A DNA stretch of 33,798 nt, taken from positions 27,087 through 60,884 of the forward strand of contig DLMV01000080.1 of assembly GCA_002478225.1 (NCBI GenBank), written 5' to 3'. Position 1 is the stretch's first letter. Each line of letters begins with the position of its first letter. The translations under genes were made by a program, and so were the position numbers. Under the pieces are notes generated by a model, which was not told the origin of the DNA, did not search any database, and worked only from the letters and a program-made list of their open reading frames with translations. This stretch comes from Deltaproteobacteria bacterium UBA7527 (GTDB taxonomy: Bacteria > Desulfobacterota > Syntrophorhabdia > Syntrophorhabdales > Syntrophorhabdaceae). This document shows, one piece after another, positions 1-9,250 of the stretch.

Positions 1-1
1 C

Positions 2-835
2 CTCGGTCTCGCGGGCTGCGTCATGCAATCGCTGCTGAAGAATTCCCTCGTGTCGCCTTTCACTCTCGGCATCAGCCACGGGGCAGCCTTCGGGGCGGCC
101 TTTGCGATCGTTGTGCTTCATGCGGGCACTCCGCAGATAAGCGCCCTCAGGACGAGCGCGGCGGACCTTGTCATGATAAACAGCATCGTGCTCACCACGG
201 TCTGCGCGTTTCTCGGCAGCATGATGACAACGGTTGCGATCCTTTTGCTCGCCCGGATCAAAAAATTGTCCTCACAGGCGATCATCCTTGCCGGTATCGC
301 CCTTTCCTCCCTTTTTGTATCAGGCACCATACTTATTCAATATTTTTCGAACGAGGTAGAGCTTGCATCGATAGTATTCTGGACCTTTGGGGATGTGGCC
401 CGCTCAAACTGGAAGGAGATCGGCATCACGGCGCTTTGTGCCCTGCCTGTCACGATATATTTTTTTCTGAAAAGATGGGACCTGAACGCCCTCGATTCGG
501 GAGACGACATTGCCAGGTCCCTCGGCGTTCATGTTGACCGCCTGCGGTTAATGGGAATGATACTGGCAGCCCTCATAGCGTCCATTGTCACGGCCTTCCA
601 CGGGGTGATAGCCTTCCTTGGCCTCCTGGCGCCGCATATTGCCAGGAGATTCGTTGCATCGAACCACGCCCTGCTCATCCCCATGTCCTGTATAATTGGT
701 GCGATCCTGCTGCTTCTTGCCGACACGGCGGGACGAACCATCATAGGGTCAGGAACCCTGCCCGTGGGGGTCCTTACATCATTCATGGGCGCCCCCCTTT
801 TCCTGTATCTGCTTATGAGAGGAAAGAACGTATGA
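2..835 (+). CDS. FecCD/BtuC-type ABC transporter permease, 5' end cut by window edge
   Basis: This is an inner-membrane permease subunit of an ABC importer for metal complexes (FecCD/BtuC family), expected to work as a dimer with the ATPase that follows. The frame is open to the left edge and starts with residues LGLAGCV before the first Met. The motif G-I-S-H-G-A-A-F-G, which lies roughly 80 residues into full-length family members, appears almost at once, so about 60-80 N-terminal residues are missing. Several hydrophobic helices follow. The loop DDIARSLGVHVDRLR matches the cytoplasmic coupling loop of this family. The stop overlaps the start of the ATPase gene, so the two are translationally coupled. 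The cargo cannot be read from the permease. The family call is firm; substrates in the family include siderophores, haem, cobalamin and molybdate. Confidence 0.93.
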   Translation, partial: LGLAGCVMQSLLKNSLVSPFTLGISHGAAFGAAFAIVVLHAGTPQISALRTSAADLVMINSIVLTTVCAFLGSMMTTVAILLLARIKKLSSQAIILAGIALSSLFVSGTILIQYFSNEVELASIVFWTFGDVARSNWKEIGITALCALPVTIYFFLKRWDLNALDSGDDIARSLGVHVDRLRLMGMILAALIASIVTAFHGVIAFLGLLAPHIARRFVASNHALLIPMSCIIGAILLLLADTAGRTIIGSGTLPVGVLTSFMGAPLFLYLLMRGKNV

Positions 836-1593
836 TGCTGAGCGTTGCCAATGTGGGGTTCAGTTATAATGGGAGAAAGATCCTCGATGACATCGGTTTT
901 CGTATCCACGAAGGAGAAATGCTTGTCGTTGTTGGCGTTAACGGGGCGGGAAAGACGACCCTCTTAAAATGCCTCTGCGGCATTCTTAGACCTGACGAGG
1001 GAAGCATTTTTATAGACGAAACGGAGATAGCGCAGATGGAGCGTTCCGACCGGGCGCGCCGCATAGGGTATGTGCCGCAGCGTTATTCGGACACCGATAC
1101 GAGCGTCTTCGAAGCTATACTTCTCGGACGCAAACCTCACATGGGCTGGACAGTAACAGAAAAAGACCTTCATGTGACCGAGGAAATACTCCGCGCACTG
1201 AAGCTCGAATCGATGGCTTTAAGACCCATATCCAGTCTCAGCGGCGGAGAGGTCCAGAAGGTCATTATCGGACGGTCTCTCGCACAGGAGCCCGACCTCC
1301 TGCTGCTTGACGAACCTACGAGCAACCTCGATCTGAAGAACCAGATGGAGATCATGGACATCCTGACCGGCGTGGCGAGAAACAGGGGTCTTTCCGTCAT
1401 TGTGACCATGCACGATATCAATACAGCGCTGCGGTTTGCAGATCAATTCCTCATGCTAAAGGATGGACGCGTTCATTCCATTACGCCCCGCGCCTCCGTA
1501 ACAGAAGAACTGATCCGCCATGTCCTCGACGTGGACGTCATCATGGGCAGGGTCGGGGATTACCGGGTCGTGATCCCTAACAAACCATCATAA
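832..1593 (+). CDS. ABC transporter ATP-binding protein (FepC/BtuD type)
   Basis: This cytoplasmic ATPase powers the FecCD-type permease encoded just before it. Of its 253 residues, Walker A is G-V-N-G-A-G-K-T-T at 35-43, the Q-loop Gln is at 83, the signature LSGGE at 136-140, Walker B LLLLDEP at 156-162, and the switch His lies in VTMHD. Length and motifs are normal for the family. Two adjacent ATG codons (832 and 835) could start it, and the first overlaps the permease stop as ATGA. The binding-protein gene follows 13 bases after the stop. Nothing looks broken. The specificity is that of the whole transporter and cannot be taken from this subunit. Confidence 0.95.
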   Translation: MMLSVANVGFSYNGRKILDDIGFRIHEGEMLVVVGVNGAGKTTLLKCLCGILRPDEGSIFIDETEIAQMERSDRARRIGYVPQRYSDTDTSVFEAILLGRKPHMGWTVTEKDLHVTEEILRALKLESMALRPISSLSGGEVQKVIIGRSLAQEPDLLLLDEPTSNLDLKNQMEIMDILTGVARNRGLSVIVTMHDINTALRFADQFLMLKDGRVHSITPRASVTEELIRHVLDVDVIMGRVGDYRVVIPNKPS

Positions 1594-1606
1594 AAAGGAG
1601 ATCATT

Positions 1607-2704
1607 ATGCGCAGAGCCGCCCTCTTTACACTACCCTTCATCACAGGGATCCTCATCGCAGGCCTTTTTCTTCCAAGCACGTGCCATGCGCAAAAGGCTA
1701 CAGCCGTTGTTGATTCCGGCGGCAGGACAGTGGAAATACCCTCCAGAATCTCGAGGGCCATATGTATCGGTCCCGGGTGCCTCAGGCTCATGTGCTATCT
1801 CGGGGCAAAGGACATGGTGGTCGGGATCGAGGCATTTGAAAAGACCCAGCAGGTGGGAAGGTCATATCGATATGCGCTCCCCGAACTCCTTGACCTGCCT
1901 GTCATAGCAGCAGGCGGACCCGGCAACGTCAATAAAGAGCCCGATCTCGAGGCTGTCCTCAAGGTCAAGCCCGACATTATCTTTGCATGCTACATGGACG
2001 CGAACCGTGCCGATACGCTGCAGCAAAAGATCGGCATACCCGTTGTTACCGTTTCGTACGGGAGGTTTGGAAGTTTCGGAAACGAGCTCTACTCCTCGTT
2101 GCGCACCATGGGAAAGGTGCTCAGCAGAGAAAAACGGGCGGACGAGATCATATCCTTTATTGAAAAGGCAAAGGCTGACCTTTCACGAAGAACCTCCGGG
2201 ATCGACGAGGCGTTGAGGCCCTCTGTCTATGTCGGCGGCGTCGGATACAGGGGGGCTCAGGGGATCGAGAGTACGGAAACGGACTATCTCCCCCTTGAGT
2301 GGGTCAAGGCGAGAAATGCGGCGAAAGGCCTGGGAAAGGAAGGACACCTCTTTATAAACAAGGAGAAGCTACTCGGTCTGAACCCCGACGTGATCTTCCT
2401 CGATGCGCTGGGCCTTGTCATCATTGCATCGGATTACAAGAAAAATCCGCAATTCTATAAGACGCTGGACGCGTTCCGGAAAGGACGGACGTATGTCCTG
2501 TGGCCCTTTAATGCCTACATGACGAACATCGACACGGTCATCATCGACGCCTACATGGCGGGGAGCATGCTCTACCCGGAACGCTTCAAGGATATCGACA
2601 TGGATAAAAAGATCGATGAGGTCTACCGCTTTTTTATCGGGAGATCCGTTGCAGAATCCATGGCAAGGGACGCGGGGGCCCTCGGCGTGCAGTGGAAGCC
2701 ATGA
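1607..2704 (+). CDS. periplasmic substrate-binding protein of the FecBCD-like transporter
   Basis: This 365-residue protein is a class III (helical-backbone) periplasmic binding protein that delivers cargo to the permease/ATPase pair upstream. A signal peptide covers residues 1-28, with a hydrophobic core and a likely cleavage after C-H-A. The mature part opens with the family's DSGGRTVEIP strand and the IGPGCLRLMCYLGA helix, and later has KPDIIFACYM and NPDVIFLDAL, the beta-strand motifs of the two lobes. A strong AAGGAG at 1595-1600 sets the start. Homologues of this branch are often labelled iron-siderophore binding proteins. The next gene is fmdE, so molybdate, tungstate or a metal cofactor is also a fair guess. 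The cargo is unproven. Confidence 0.9.
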   Translation: MRRAALFTLPFITGILIAGLFLPSTCHAQKATAVVDSGGRTVEIPSRISRAICIGPGCLRLMCYLGAKDMVVGIEAFEKTQQVGRSYRYALPELLDLPVIAAGGPGNVNKEPDLEAVLKVKPDIIFACYMDANRADTLQQKIGIPVVTVSYGRFGSFGNELYSSLRTMGKVLSREKRADEIISFIEKAKADLSRRTSGIDEALRPSVYVGGVGYRGAQGIESTETDYLPLEWVKARNAAKGLGKEGHLFINKEKLLGLNPDVIFLDALGLVIIASDYKKNPQFYKTLDAFRKGRTYVLWPFNAYMTNIDTVIIDAYMAGSMLYPERFKDIDMDKKIDEVYRFFIGRSVAESMARDAGALGVQWKP

Positions 2705-2732
2705 TCATACGTCAAGAACGCAAGAGGAAGAC

Positions 2733-3350
2733 ATGAAAGATCCGTTGCAGGATAACGATGAAGCGTTAAGGGAATGCATCGAGTTCCATGGGCATTTCTG
2801 CCCGGGGCTGGCTATCGGCTTCAAGGCAGCGCGGGAGCTTATGCGCATCCTGGGAGCTTCAAGGGCCGGCGATGAAGAGCTCTTTGCGATCGTTGAGACC
2901 GACGCCTGCGGAGCCGATGCCGTTCAGGTCATAACAGGCTGCACCTTTGGAAAAGGAAACCTTTTCTTCCTCGATCACGGGAAGCACGCATTCACCCTGG
3001 GAAGCCGCAAACGGGGAAAGGCCGTACGCGCATGCCTGCGATCCGCCGAGACGTTTGACAGCGACTTTGTCGGGCTTTTTGAAAAGATGAGATCAAAGGC
3101 CGCTGTACCTGAAGAGAAGGAGAGATTTTTTCAGCTCCGCGAAACGCTGGCAAGACGCATTCTCGACGCAGAGGTCGACAGGCTTTTTGCGGTCAAAGCG
3201 ATAAACGTAGACCTGCCACCGAAGGCGCGCGTCGTCCGTTCGGCAATATGCTCCCGGTGCAAAGAACCGGTACGGTACGACTACCTCGAGAACATCGACG
3301 GCGCCATGCTCTGCACCTCCTGCAGAAAAACAGCACCGAAAACGCATTAA
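2733..3350 (+). CDS. fmdE: FmdE family protein with C-terminal zinc ribbon
   Basis: FmdE proteins are named after a subunit encoded with molybdenum formylmethanofuran dehydrogenase, but most bacterial members sit outside that enzyme and their role is unsettled; metal or cofactor handling is suspected. The protein has 205 residues. The N-terminal FmdE domain carries F-H-G-H-F-C-P-G at 18-25 and D-A-C-G-A-D-A-V-Q-V-I-T-G-C ending at Cys70. A zinc ribbon follows with Cys173, 176, 194 and 197. I chose the ATG at 2733, preceded by GAGGAAG, because the frame upstream is only a shadow of the binding-protein gene. It is the last gene of the transporter operon, 28 bases after the binding protein. This link suggests that the transporter feeds a metal-dependent enzyme. 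Confidence 0.88.
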   Translation: MKDPLQDNDEALRECIEFHGHFCPGLAIGFKAARELMRILGASRAGDEELFAIVETDACGADAVQVITGCTFGKGNLFFLDHGKHAFTLGSRKRGKAVRACLRSAETFDSDFVGLFEKMRSKAAVPEEKERFFQLRETLARRILDAEVDRLFAVKAINVDLPPKARVVRSAICSRCKEPVRYDYLENIDGAMLCTSCRKTAPKTH

Positions 3351-3388
3351 GCCAGTTGATACTGTAATAAATCACAGGTTAAAAATAC

Positions 3389-3430
3389 ATGCTATAATTG
3401 CTGGCATATTATGCATACAGGTGGTATAAT
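3389..3430 (+). promoter_or_regulatory. candidate promoter and inverted repeat of the toxin-antitoxin operon
   Basis: Two TATAAT hexamers lie at 3393-3398 and 3425-3430, 20 bases upstream of the antitoxin start. An imperfect inverted repeat, ATGCTATAAT (3389-3398) against ATTATGCAT (3408-3416), lies around and just upstream of them. Toxin-antitoxin operons usually repress themselves at such a site. No convincing -35 box was found, so this is a suggestion. Confidence 0.4.
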
Positions 3431-3449
3431 ATGGCAACAGGAGGCTGCC

Positions 3450-3698
3450 ATGGGGAAAAAGGCAACGTATGTGCTTGATGAATCAATCCTGGATCAGGTA
3501 AAAGAGGTTGTAGGAAAAGGGCTCTATAGATCGATGAACGCCTTTGTTGAGGCCGCCATAAAGGATGAGCTCGAAAAGATCAAACAGGAAGAGCTTCAGG
3601 AGGCTATTCAGGAGGCAGGCCAGGACCCGCTTTTTCTTGCGGACATTAAAGATGTCGAGAACGATTTCCAGTACACGGACCTTGAGGAGATACGGTGA
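3450..3698 (+). CDS. antitoxin of a MazEF-like pair (ribbon-helix-helix type)
   Basis: This 82-residue protein precedes a MazF/PemK-type toxin and overlaps its start by one base, the usual antitoxin-first order. The N-terminal half (about 4-45), KKATYVLDESILDQV followed by a helix with SMNAFVEAAI, fits a ribbon-helix-helix DNA-binding fold. The C-terminal half is acidic (many Glu and Asp) and would be the disordered tail that blocks the toxin. I chose ATG 3450 because AGGAGG at 3439-3444 lies five bases before it; an in-frame ATG at 3411 has no such site. The family call rests on context and fold-like pattern. The exact antitoxin family was not identified. Confidence 0.82.
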   Translation: MGKKATYVLDESILDQVKEVVGKGLYRSMNAFVEAAIKDELEKIKQEELQEAIQEAGQDPLFLADIKDVENDFQYTDLEEIR

Positions 3699-4042
3699 TG
3701 GAATATAAATGGACGATCTTTATGGCCAATCTGAGCCCTGTCACAGGCTCGGAACAGAGGGGTACAAGACCGGTAATCGTTGTTAGCGACGAAAACTTTA
3801 ACAGCGTCATGCCGGTGGTAACGGTCTTGCCAATAACATCACTCAAAGAAGGCAGGAGGGTCTACCCTAACGAGGTATTGCTGAACAGAGGGGAGGCAGG
3901 CGTGATGCAGGACTCGATAATACTTGCCCACCAAATAAGAACAATTGCGAAGGAGAGGCTCTCAAATAAGGTCGGATTTCTTGGTGAGGCCGGCGCCCGG
4001 GAAAAGGTGAAGAATGCGCTGCAGATCCATTTAAACCTGTGA
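3698..4042 (+). CDS. MazF/PemK-family endoribonuclease toxin
   Basis: MazF-like toxins cut mRNA at short sequences and stop translation when the antitoxin is degraded. This 114-residue protein has the family's N-terminal strand pattern, K-W-T-I-F-M-A-N-L-S-P-V-T-G-S-E-Q-R-G-T-R-P-V-I-V-V-S, and the middle block V-T-V-L-P-I-T-S. The later segment QDSIILAHQIRTIAKERL matches the conserved region that carries the recognition loop and the dimer helix. The start ATG overlaps the antitoxin TGA as TGATG, with GAGGAG eight bases upstream; a GTG at 3695 is a weaker alternative. The gene looks intact. The pair lies between fmdE and rmuC and appears independent of both. Confidence 0.9.
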   Translation: MEYKWTIFMANLSPVTGSEQRGTRPVIVVSDENFNSVMPVVTVLPITSLKEGRRVYPNEVLLNRGEAGVMQDSIILAHQIRTIAKERLSNKVGFLGEAGAREKVKNALQIHLNL

Positions 4043-4061
4043 TAACACCGGAGGTATGGCA

Positions 4062-5633
4062 ATGATAATCGAAATATTGCTCATCGTATTATTTGTGTTG
4101 GTCTTAATGAATATTTGGTTTTCGTATCGGGCCTCAAAGGGGAAGGGTGATTTGCCGGCCGACGATGTCAGGAAGGGGCTGGACGGTTTCGCGAAGGACC
4201 TAGCCAGGGTCGAGTCGCTGACAAGAGATGAATTTGCCCGGAACAGGGAAGAGTTCAACAAAAATTCAAAGGACACACGGGGAGAACTGAGCGGCTCATT
4301 CAAGATATTTGAGGATTCTCTCTTGAACAGGATGACGGAGATCGCGAACCTCCAGAAGAACCAACTGGATACATTTTCTACCCAGCTCAATATCTTAACG
4401 AAGACCAACGAAGAGAAATTCGACAACATGACGAAGTCGATAGAGGGAAAGCTGTTCGCATTCCAGGAGCAGCTCACGACGAGCGCCAGAGAGCACAGGG
4501 ACGAGCTCGGCAGATCATTAAAGTCCTTCGAAGAGGCCTTTTCCGCGAATGTCCGGAGCTTCAATGAGCTGCAGAAACAAAAGTTCGATGAGCTGACCGT
4601 CAAGCAGACGGAGATGGTACAGGCTACGGAACAGAAGCTGGAAAAGATGCGCGATATCATAGAGGCGAAGCTGAAGACCATCCAGGATGACAGCAGCCAG
4701 AAACTGGAAAAGATCCGAGAGACCGTCGATGAGAAGCTGCATAATACCCTTGAAAAACGATTGGGAGAATCCTTCAAGATCGTCAGCGAGAGGCTGGAAC
4801 TTGTCCATAAGGGATTGGGAGAGATGCAGACGCTGGCAACCGGGGTCGGCGATCTGAAAAAGGTCTTGTCAAATGTAAAAACAAGGGGAGTGCTGGGAGA
4901 GTTCCAGCTCGAGAACATCCTGGAGCAGATCCTCACAACGGACCAGTATTCTAAAAATCAGAAGACGAAAGAGGGGAGCAATGCCATGGTCGAGTTTGCG
5001 GTGAAACTTCCGGGCAGGGAAGATGGGAATAAAACGGTATGGCTCCCGATCGATGCGAAGTTCCCTACGGAAGATTACCAGGCGTTGACGGATGCCTACG
5101 ACCGCGGTGATGTTGCGGCGATAGAAGAGGCTAAGAAATTCCTTGCGAACAGGATCAAGCTTTCCGCCAAAGACATCCGCGATAAATACCTTGACCCCCC
5201 CAACACGACAGATTTCGCCATCATGTTCCTTCCGTTTGAAGGGCTTTACGCCGAGGTGCTGAGAAATACAGAGCTCTTTGAGGTCCTTCAGAGGGAATAT
5301 AAGGTGGTGATAACGGGCCCGACCACCCTTTCCGCATTTTTAAGCAGTCTTCAGATGGGATTCAGGACCCTGGCAATAGAGAAGAGGTCCAGCGAGGTCT
5401 GGGAGTTGCTTGGCGCCGTGAAGACCGAGTTCGGGAATTTTGGCGCTATTCTCGATAAGACACAGAAAAAACTGAAAGAGGCAAGCAACGTTATCGAGCA
5501 GGCAGGGGTCAGGTCGCGTGCCATCGAAAGGAAGCTCCGCGATGTCCAGGCACTCCCGAGAGATGAATCAATAAAGTTCCTGGGAGAAGGTATTGACGAA
5601 AGCGTTGAGGAGGAAAGACAGGAAGAGGAGTAG
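4062..5633 (+). CDS. rmuC: RmuC family DNA recombination protein
   Basis: RmuC proteins limit inversions at short inverted repeats in E. coli and are thought to act as membrane-tethered nuclease-like proteins. The predicted 523-residue protein has an N-terminal membrane anchor (about residues 3-20). A long coiled-coil section rich in Lys, Glu and Gln (about 30-220) follows, then the conserved RmuC domain (about 225-480) with G-V-L-G-E-F-Q-L-E-N-I-L, L-P-I-D-A-K-F-P-T-E-D-Y and A-I-M-F-L-P-F-E-G-L-Y-A-E-V. The C-terminus is acidic. I prefer ATG 4062 because GGAGG (4050-4054) is seven bases away; the ATG at 4056 is only one base from it. It converges on the next gene with a 44-base gap in which I see no clear terminator. 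Confidence 0.93.
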   Translation: MIIEILLIVLFVLVLMNIWFSYRASKGKGDLPADDVRKGLDGFAKDLARVESLTRDEFARNREEFNKNSKDTRGELSGSFKIFEDSLLNRMTEIANLQKNQLDTFSTQLNILTKTNEEKFDNMTKSIEGKLFAFQEQLTTSAREHRDELGRSLKSFEEAFSANVRSFNELQKQKFDELTVKQTEMVQATEQKLEKMRDIIEAKLKTIQDDSSQKLEKIRETVDEKLHNTLEKRLGESFKIVSERLELVHKGLGEMQTLATGVGDLKKVLSNVKTRGVLGEFQLENILEQILTTDQYSKNQKTKEGSNAMVEFAVKLPGREDGNKTVWLPIDAKFPTEDYQALTDAYDRGDVAAIEEAKKFLANRIKLSAKDIRDKYLDPPNTTDFAIMFLPFEGLYAEVLRNTELFEVLQREYKVVITGPTTLSAFLSSLQMGFRTLAIEKRSSEVWELLGAVKTEFGNFGAILDKTQKKLKEASNVIEQAGVRSRAIERKLRDVQALPRDESIKFLGEGIDESVEEERQEEE

Positions 5634-5677
5634 CAAATAACGCGGCTCGTAATCCCGGATAGATCTTTTCTATGCGG

Positions 5678-6457
5678 TCAATCCTTCGCGCCAAGACTTA
5701 TGTACACGGGATCGCCTTTCTTTATTCCTTTTGCATGTAAAAAGCTTCCCATGTAGTACCCGAACTCCAGATAGCCGGAGCTTCCGACAAGGCACACATA
5801 GTCCTTTTCGCAATAACTTTTATGAATGGCCGTGAATGACATGCCGCTGATGCTGATGGTGAATGGCCCGCCCTGGATGAATCGTTCGAGGACATCAGCA
5901 TGGACATTGGTGATCGCGTTCCCGAAGCGGTCGAGGCGGACGACCTCGCCGACGAGGCGGTCGCCTTCCATGACAGGAAATATGTCTGCGAACCGTGCGG
6001 TATCGTGTATCATCCCACCGAAGGCAGACGGGTGGAGTCCCGTTGAGAGGTGCGCTGCAGCAGGCGCAAAGATGTCCCGCCCGTGGAAGGTTGAACTTAT
6101 CTCGTTGCGAACAAGATCCATGCGCTCTATCGCATATGCCTCGTATTTGTCCCTGTAAAGCAGGGTAAAGAGACCGTTGTCGGGCCCGACGAAGAGACGG
6201 CCGTACTTTGCGACAATGATGGGGCGCCTGGCGCTCCCCACGGTAGGGTCCACGACGCATAGGTGGATTGTGCCCTCCGGAAAATACCGGTAATACTCTT
6301 CAATGATAAAGGCGCCCTCCCTGATATCCTGCGGGTCTACCTCGTGGGTGATGTCCACGATCGTTGCGCCGGGATTGATCGAGAGGATGACCCCCTTCAT
6401 GATGCCCGCATAGGGGTCTTTCATCCCGAAATCGGTTAGGAGAGTAATGACCTTCAT
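5678..6457 (-). CDS. SAM hydroxide adenosyltransferase (DUF62 family)
   Basis: DUF62 proteins split S-adenosylmethionine with hydroxide into adenosine and methionine and are relatives of the SAM chlorinase and fluorinase. The 259-residue length is normal. The N-terminus T-L-L-T-D-F-G-M-K-D-P-Y-A-G (about 6-18) holds the conserved substrate-binding Asp residues. F-V-G-P-D-N-G-L (about 89-96), H-G-R-D-I-F-A-P-A-A and D-R-F-G-N-A-I-T-N are further family blocks. The gene starts six bases after mtnA and is probably co-transcribed with it. That pairing suggests a role in SAM or nucleoside turnover next to methylthioadenosine salvage, which is inference. The Shine-Dalgarno sequence is weak, so coupling to mtnA translation is likely. 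Confidence 0.92.
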   Translation of the reverse strand: MKVITLLTDFGMKDPYAGIMKGVILSINPGATIVDITHEVDPQDIREGAFIIEEYYRYFPEGTIHLCVVDPTVGSARRPIIVAKYGRLFVGPDNGLFTLLYRDKYEAYAIERMDLVRNEISSTFHGRDIFAPAAAHLSTGLHPSAFGGMIHDTARFADIFPVMEGDRLVGEVVRLDRFGNAITNVHADVLERFIQGGPFTISISGMSFTAIHKSYCEKDYVCLVGSSGYLEFGYYMGSFLHAKGIKKGDPVYISLGAKD

Positions 6458-6463
6458 TTCAAC

Positions 6464-7492
6464 CTATTCGAAGAGCATCCTGATATATCTTTTGAACGGT
6501 CTTTCAATGATGCCTTTTTCGGTGATGAAGTTGGTGATGAGCTTCGCAGGGGTGATGTCGAATGAATAGTAACGCGCCTTCACGTCCCTGACGGTGAGCA
6601 ACTGTTTTCTCAGATATTTTACCTCGTCCCCGTCCCGCTCTTCTATGGGGATATATGTGCCGTTCTCGATATTGGGATCAAAGGTGGATACCGGTGCGGC
6701 GACGAGAAACGGGATCCTGAATTGGTGAGCTGCCAGGGCTATCATAAAGGTGCCGGCCTTGTTTGCCGTGTCGCCGTTCAAAGCTATCCTGTCAGCGCCG
6801 GTGATGACCTTGTTGATGCCTTTATTAGAGGCGAGAAACCCCACGTTGTTATCCGGGATAAGCTCAACCGGGATCCCTTCCTGGTACAGTTCCCAGACCG
6901 TGAGGCGGGCGCCCTGGAAATAGGGCCTCGTCTCTGTGGCGATGACCTTGATCTTTTTCCCTGACTCATACGCTGCCCGTATGACGCCGAGGGCGGTGCC
7001 GTATCCGCCCGTTGCAAGTGCGCCCGCGTTGCAGTGGGTGAGGATGGTATCGCCGTCGTCGATCAGTTCGGCGCCGTAGAGGGAGAGCATCCTGTTGTTC
7101 TCGATATCCTCAACGTGGATCGAGATCGCCTCCTGCAGCATGGCATCCGGCATATCGAGGTCATCGCGGGACCTGCCGTATGCATCCTTCATCCTTTTCA
7201 GCGCCCAGACAAGGTTCACTGCCGTCGGCCTCGCGGCGGCAAGCCCTTCATATATCCTGCCCATATCCCTGTTGGTGAAGCGCCTTTTCGATACGATCAC
7301 CTCGCGGATCCCCAGGACCACGCCATATGCGGCAACGATCCCGATGAGCGGCGCGCCCCGCACCGTCATGTTCCTGATGGCTGCGGCTGCGTCCTTGACT
7401 GTCCTGCAGCGGACATAGGTCTTTTTGAACGGCAGCTCTCTCTGGTCGAGGAGATAGAGCGAACCATCTTTCCAGTAGATGTGGTCAGTCAT
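6464..7492 (-). CDS. mtnA: S-methyl-5-thioribose-1-phosphate isomerase
   Basis: MtnA converts 5-methylthioribose-1-phosphate to methylthioribulose-1-phosphate in the methionine salvage pathway, in the cytoplasm. The 342-residue protein has the signature M-T-V-R-G-A-P-L-I-G-I at 42-52, H-C-N-A-G-A-L-A-T-G-G-Y-G-T-A with the catalytic Cys154, and T-G-A-D-R-I with the catalytic Asp234. These correspond to the Cys and Asp pair known from studied isomerases. The start ATG has AAGAGG six bases upstream. It lies between gatB and the SAM hydroxide adenosyltransferase on the same strand. Two partner genes, mtnP and a deaminase, sit about 25 kb away at the right edge. No later salvage genes (mtnB, mtnC, mtnD, mtnX) are in the window. 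Confidence 0.96.
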   Translation of the reverse strand: MTDHIYWKDGSLYLLDQRELPFKKTYVRCRTVKDAAAAIRNMTVRGAPLIGIVAAYGVVLGIREVIVSKRRFTNRDMGRIYEGLAAARPTAVNLVWALKRMKDAYGRSRDDLDMPDAMLQEAISIHVEDIENNRMLSLYGAELIDDGDTILTHCNAGALATGGYGTALGVIRAAYESGKKIKVIATETRPYFQGARLTVWELYQEGIPVELIPDNNVGFLASNKGINKVITGADRIALNGDTANKAGTFMIALAAHQFRIPFLVAAPVSTFDPNIENGTYIPIEERDGDEVKYLRKQLLTVRDVKARYYSFDITPAKLITNFITEKGIIERPFKRYIRMLFE

Positions 7493-7510
7493 GATAAACC
7501 TCTTAAAGAA

Positions 7511-7560
7511 AGCTGTCAGCGATCAGCTATCAGCTCATGGCTTTCTTACTGACGACTGCC
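7511..7560. repeat. word repeat of the TCAGC/ATCAGCTATCAGC type between gatB and mtnA
   Basis: The 75-base gap between gatB and mtnA carries a run of near-identical words (AGCTGTCAGC, GATCAGCTATCAGCTC, CTGACGACTGCC). They are related to the other word clusters in this window by style rather than by exact sequence. No promoter was recognised in it. Confidence 0.6.
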
Positions 7561-7567
7561 TCTATTA

Positions 7568-9016
<1,449 letters not shown>

Positions 9017-9038
9017 ATATATACTCCTACCTAATATG

Positions 9039-9133
9039 GTGAAAAGTGAAACGTGAAAAGTTTAAACATTTTTCATTTTACCTTTCACGGGGTTTGTCCC
9101 CTCCGGCATCCAGCATCAAGGATCGAGCGCCGG
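9039..9133. repeat. composite word repeat: GTGAAA arms around GTTTAAAC, then a GGGG/CCCC hairpin and CATCCAGC words
   Basis: Left arm words GTGAAAAGTGAAACGTGAAA (9039-9058) run into GTTTAAAC (9060-9067). The right arm, TTTCATTTTACCTTTCAC (9071-9088), is their complement. A small hairpin, GGGG-TTTGT-CCCC (9089-9101), follows, then words CATCCAGCATC and GGATCGAGC. This lies in the gap between the divergent gatB and mtgA genes. The rest of the gap (9134-9250) shows no clear promoter. Confidence 0.75.
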
Positions 9134-9250
9134 GCTATCAGAAAATATACAACAAGAATCGTGCCTTTTCAAAAGAATTGTCGAGAGGCGGTCAAATAGG
9201 TTATAGGTAATATGCAGTTCAGGACAATATGCAATGAACGTTATGTTCTT

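Noticed and set aside
4031..4936. Long open frame antisense to rmuC, rich in Ser, Phe and Leu
   Set aside because: It mirrors the coiled-coil part of rmuC, and its composition is the complement of Lys/Glu codons; no family features or Shine-Dalgarno.
5634..5677. AT-rich ATAGA-loop-TCTAT stem between rmuC and the SAM enzyme gene
   Set aside because: The five-pair AT-rich stem is too weak to call a terminator.
9089..9101. GGGG-TTTGT-CCCC hairpin as a terminator
   Set aside because: It lies between divergent gene starts and no T run follows on either strand.
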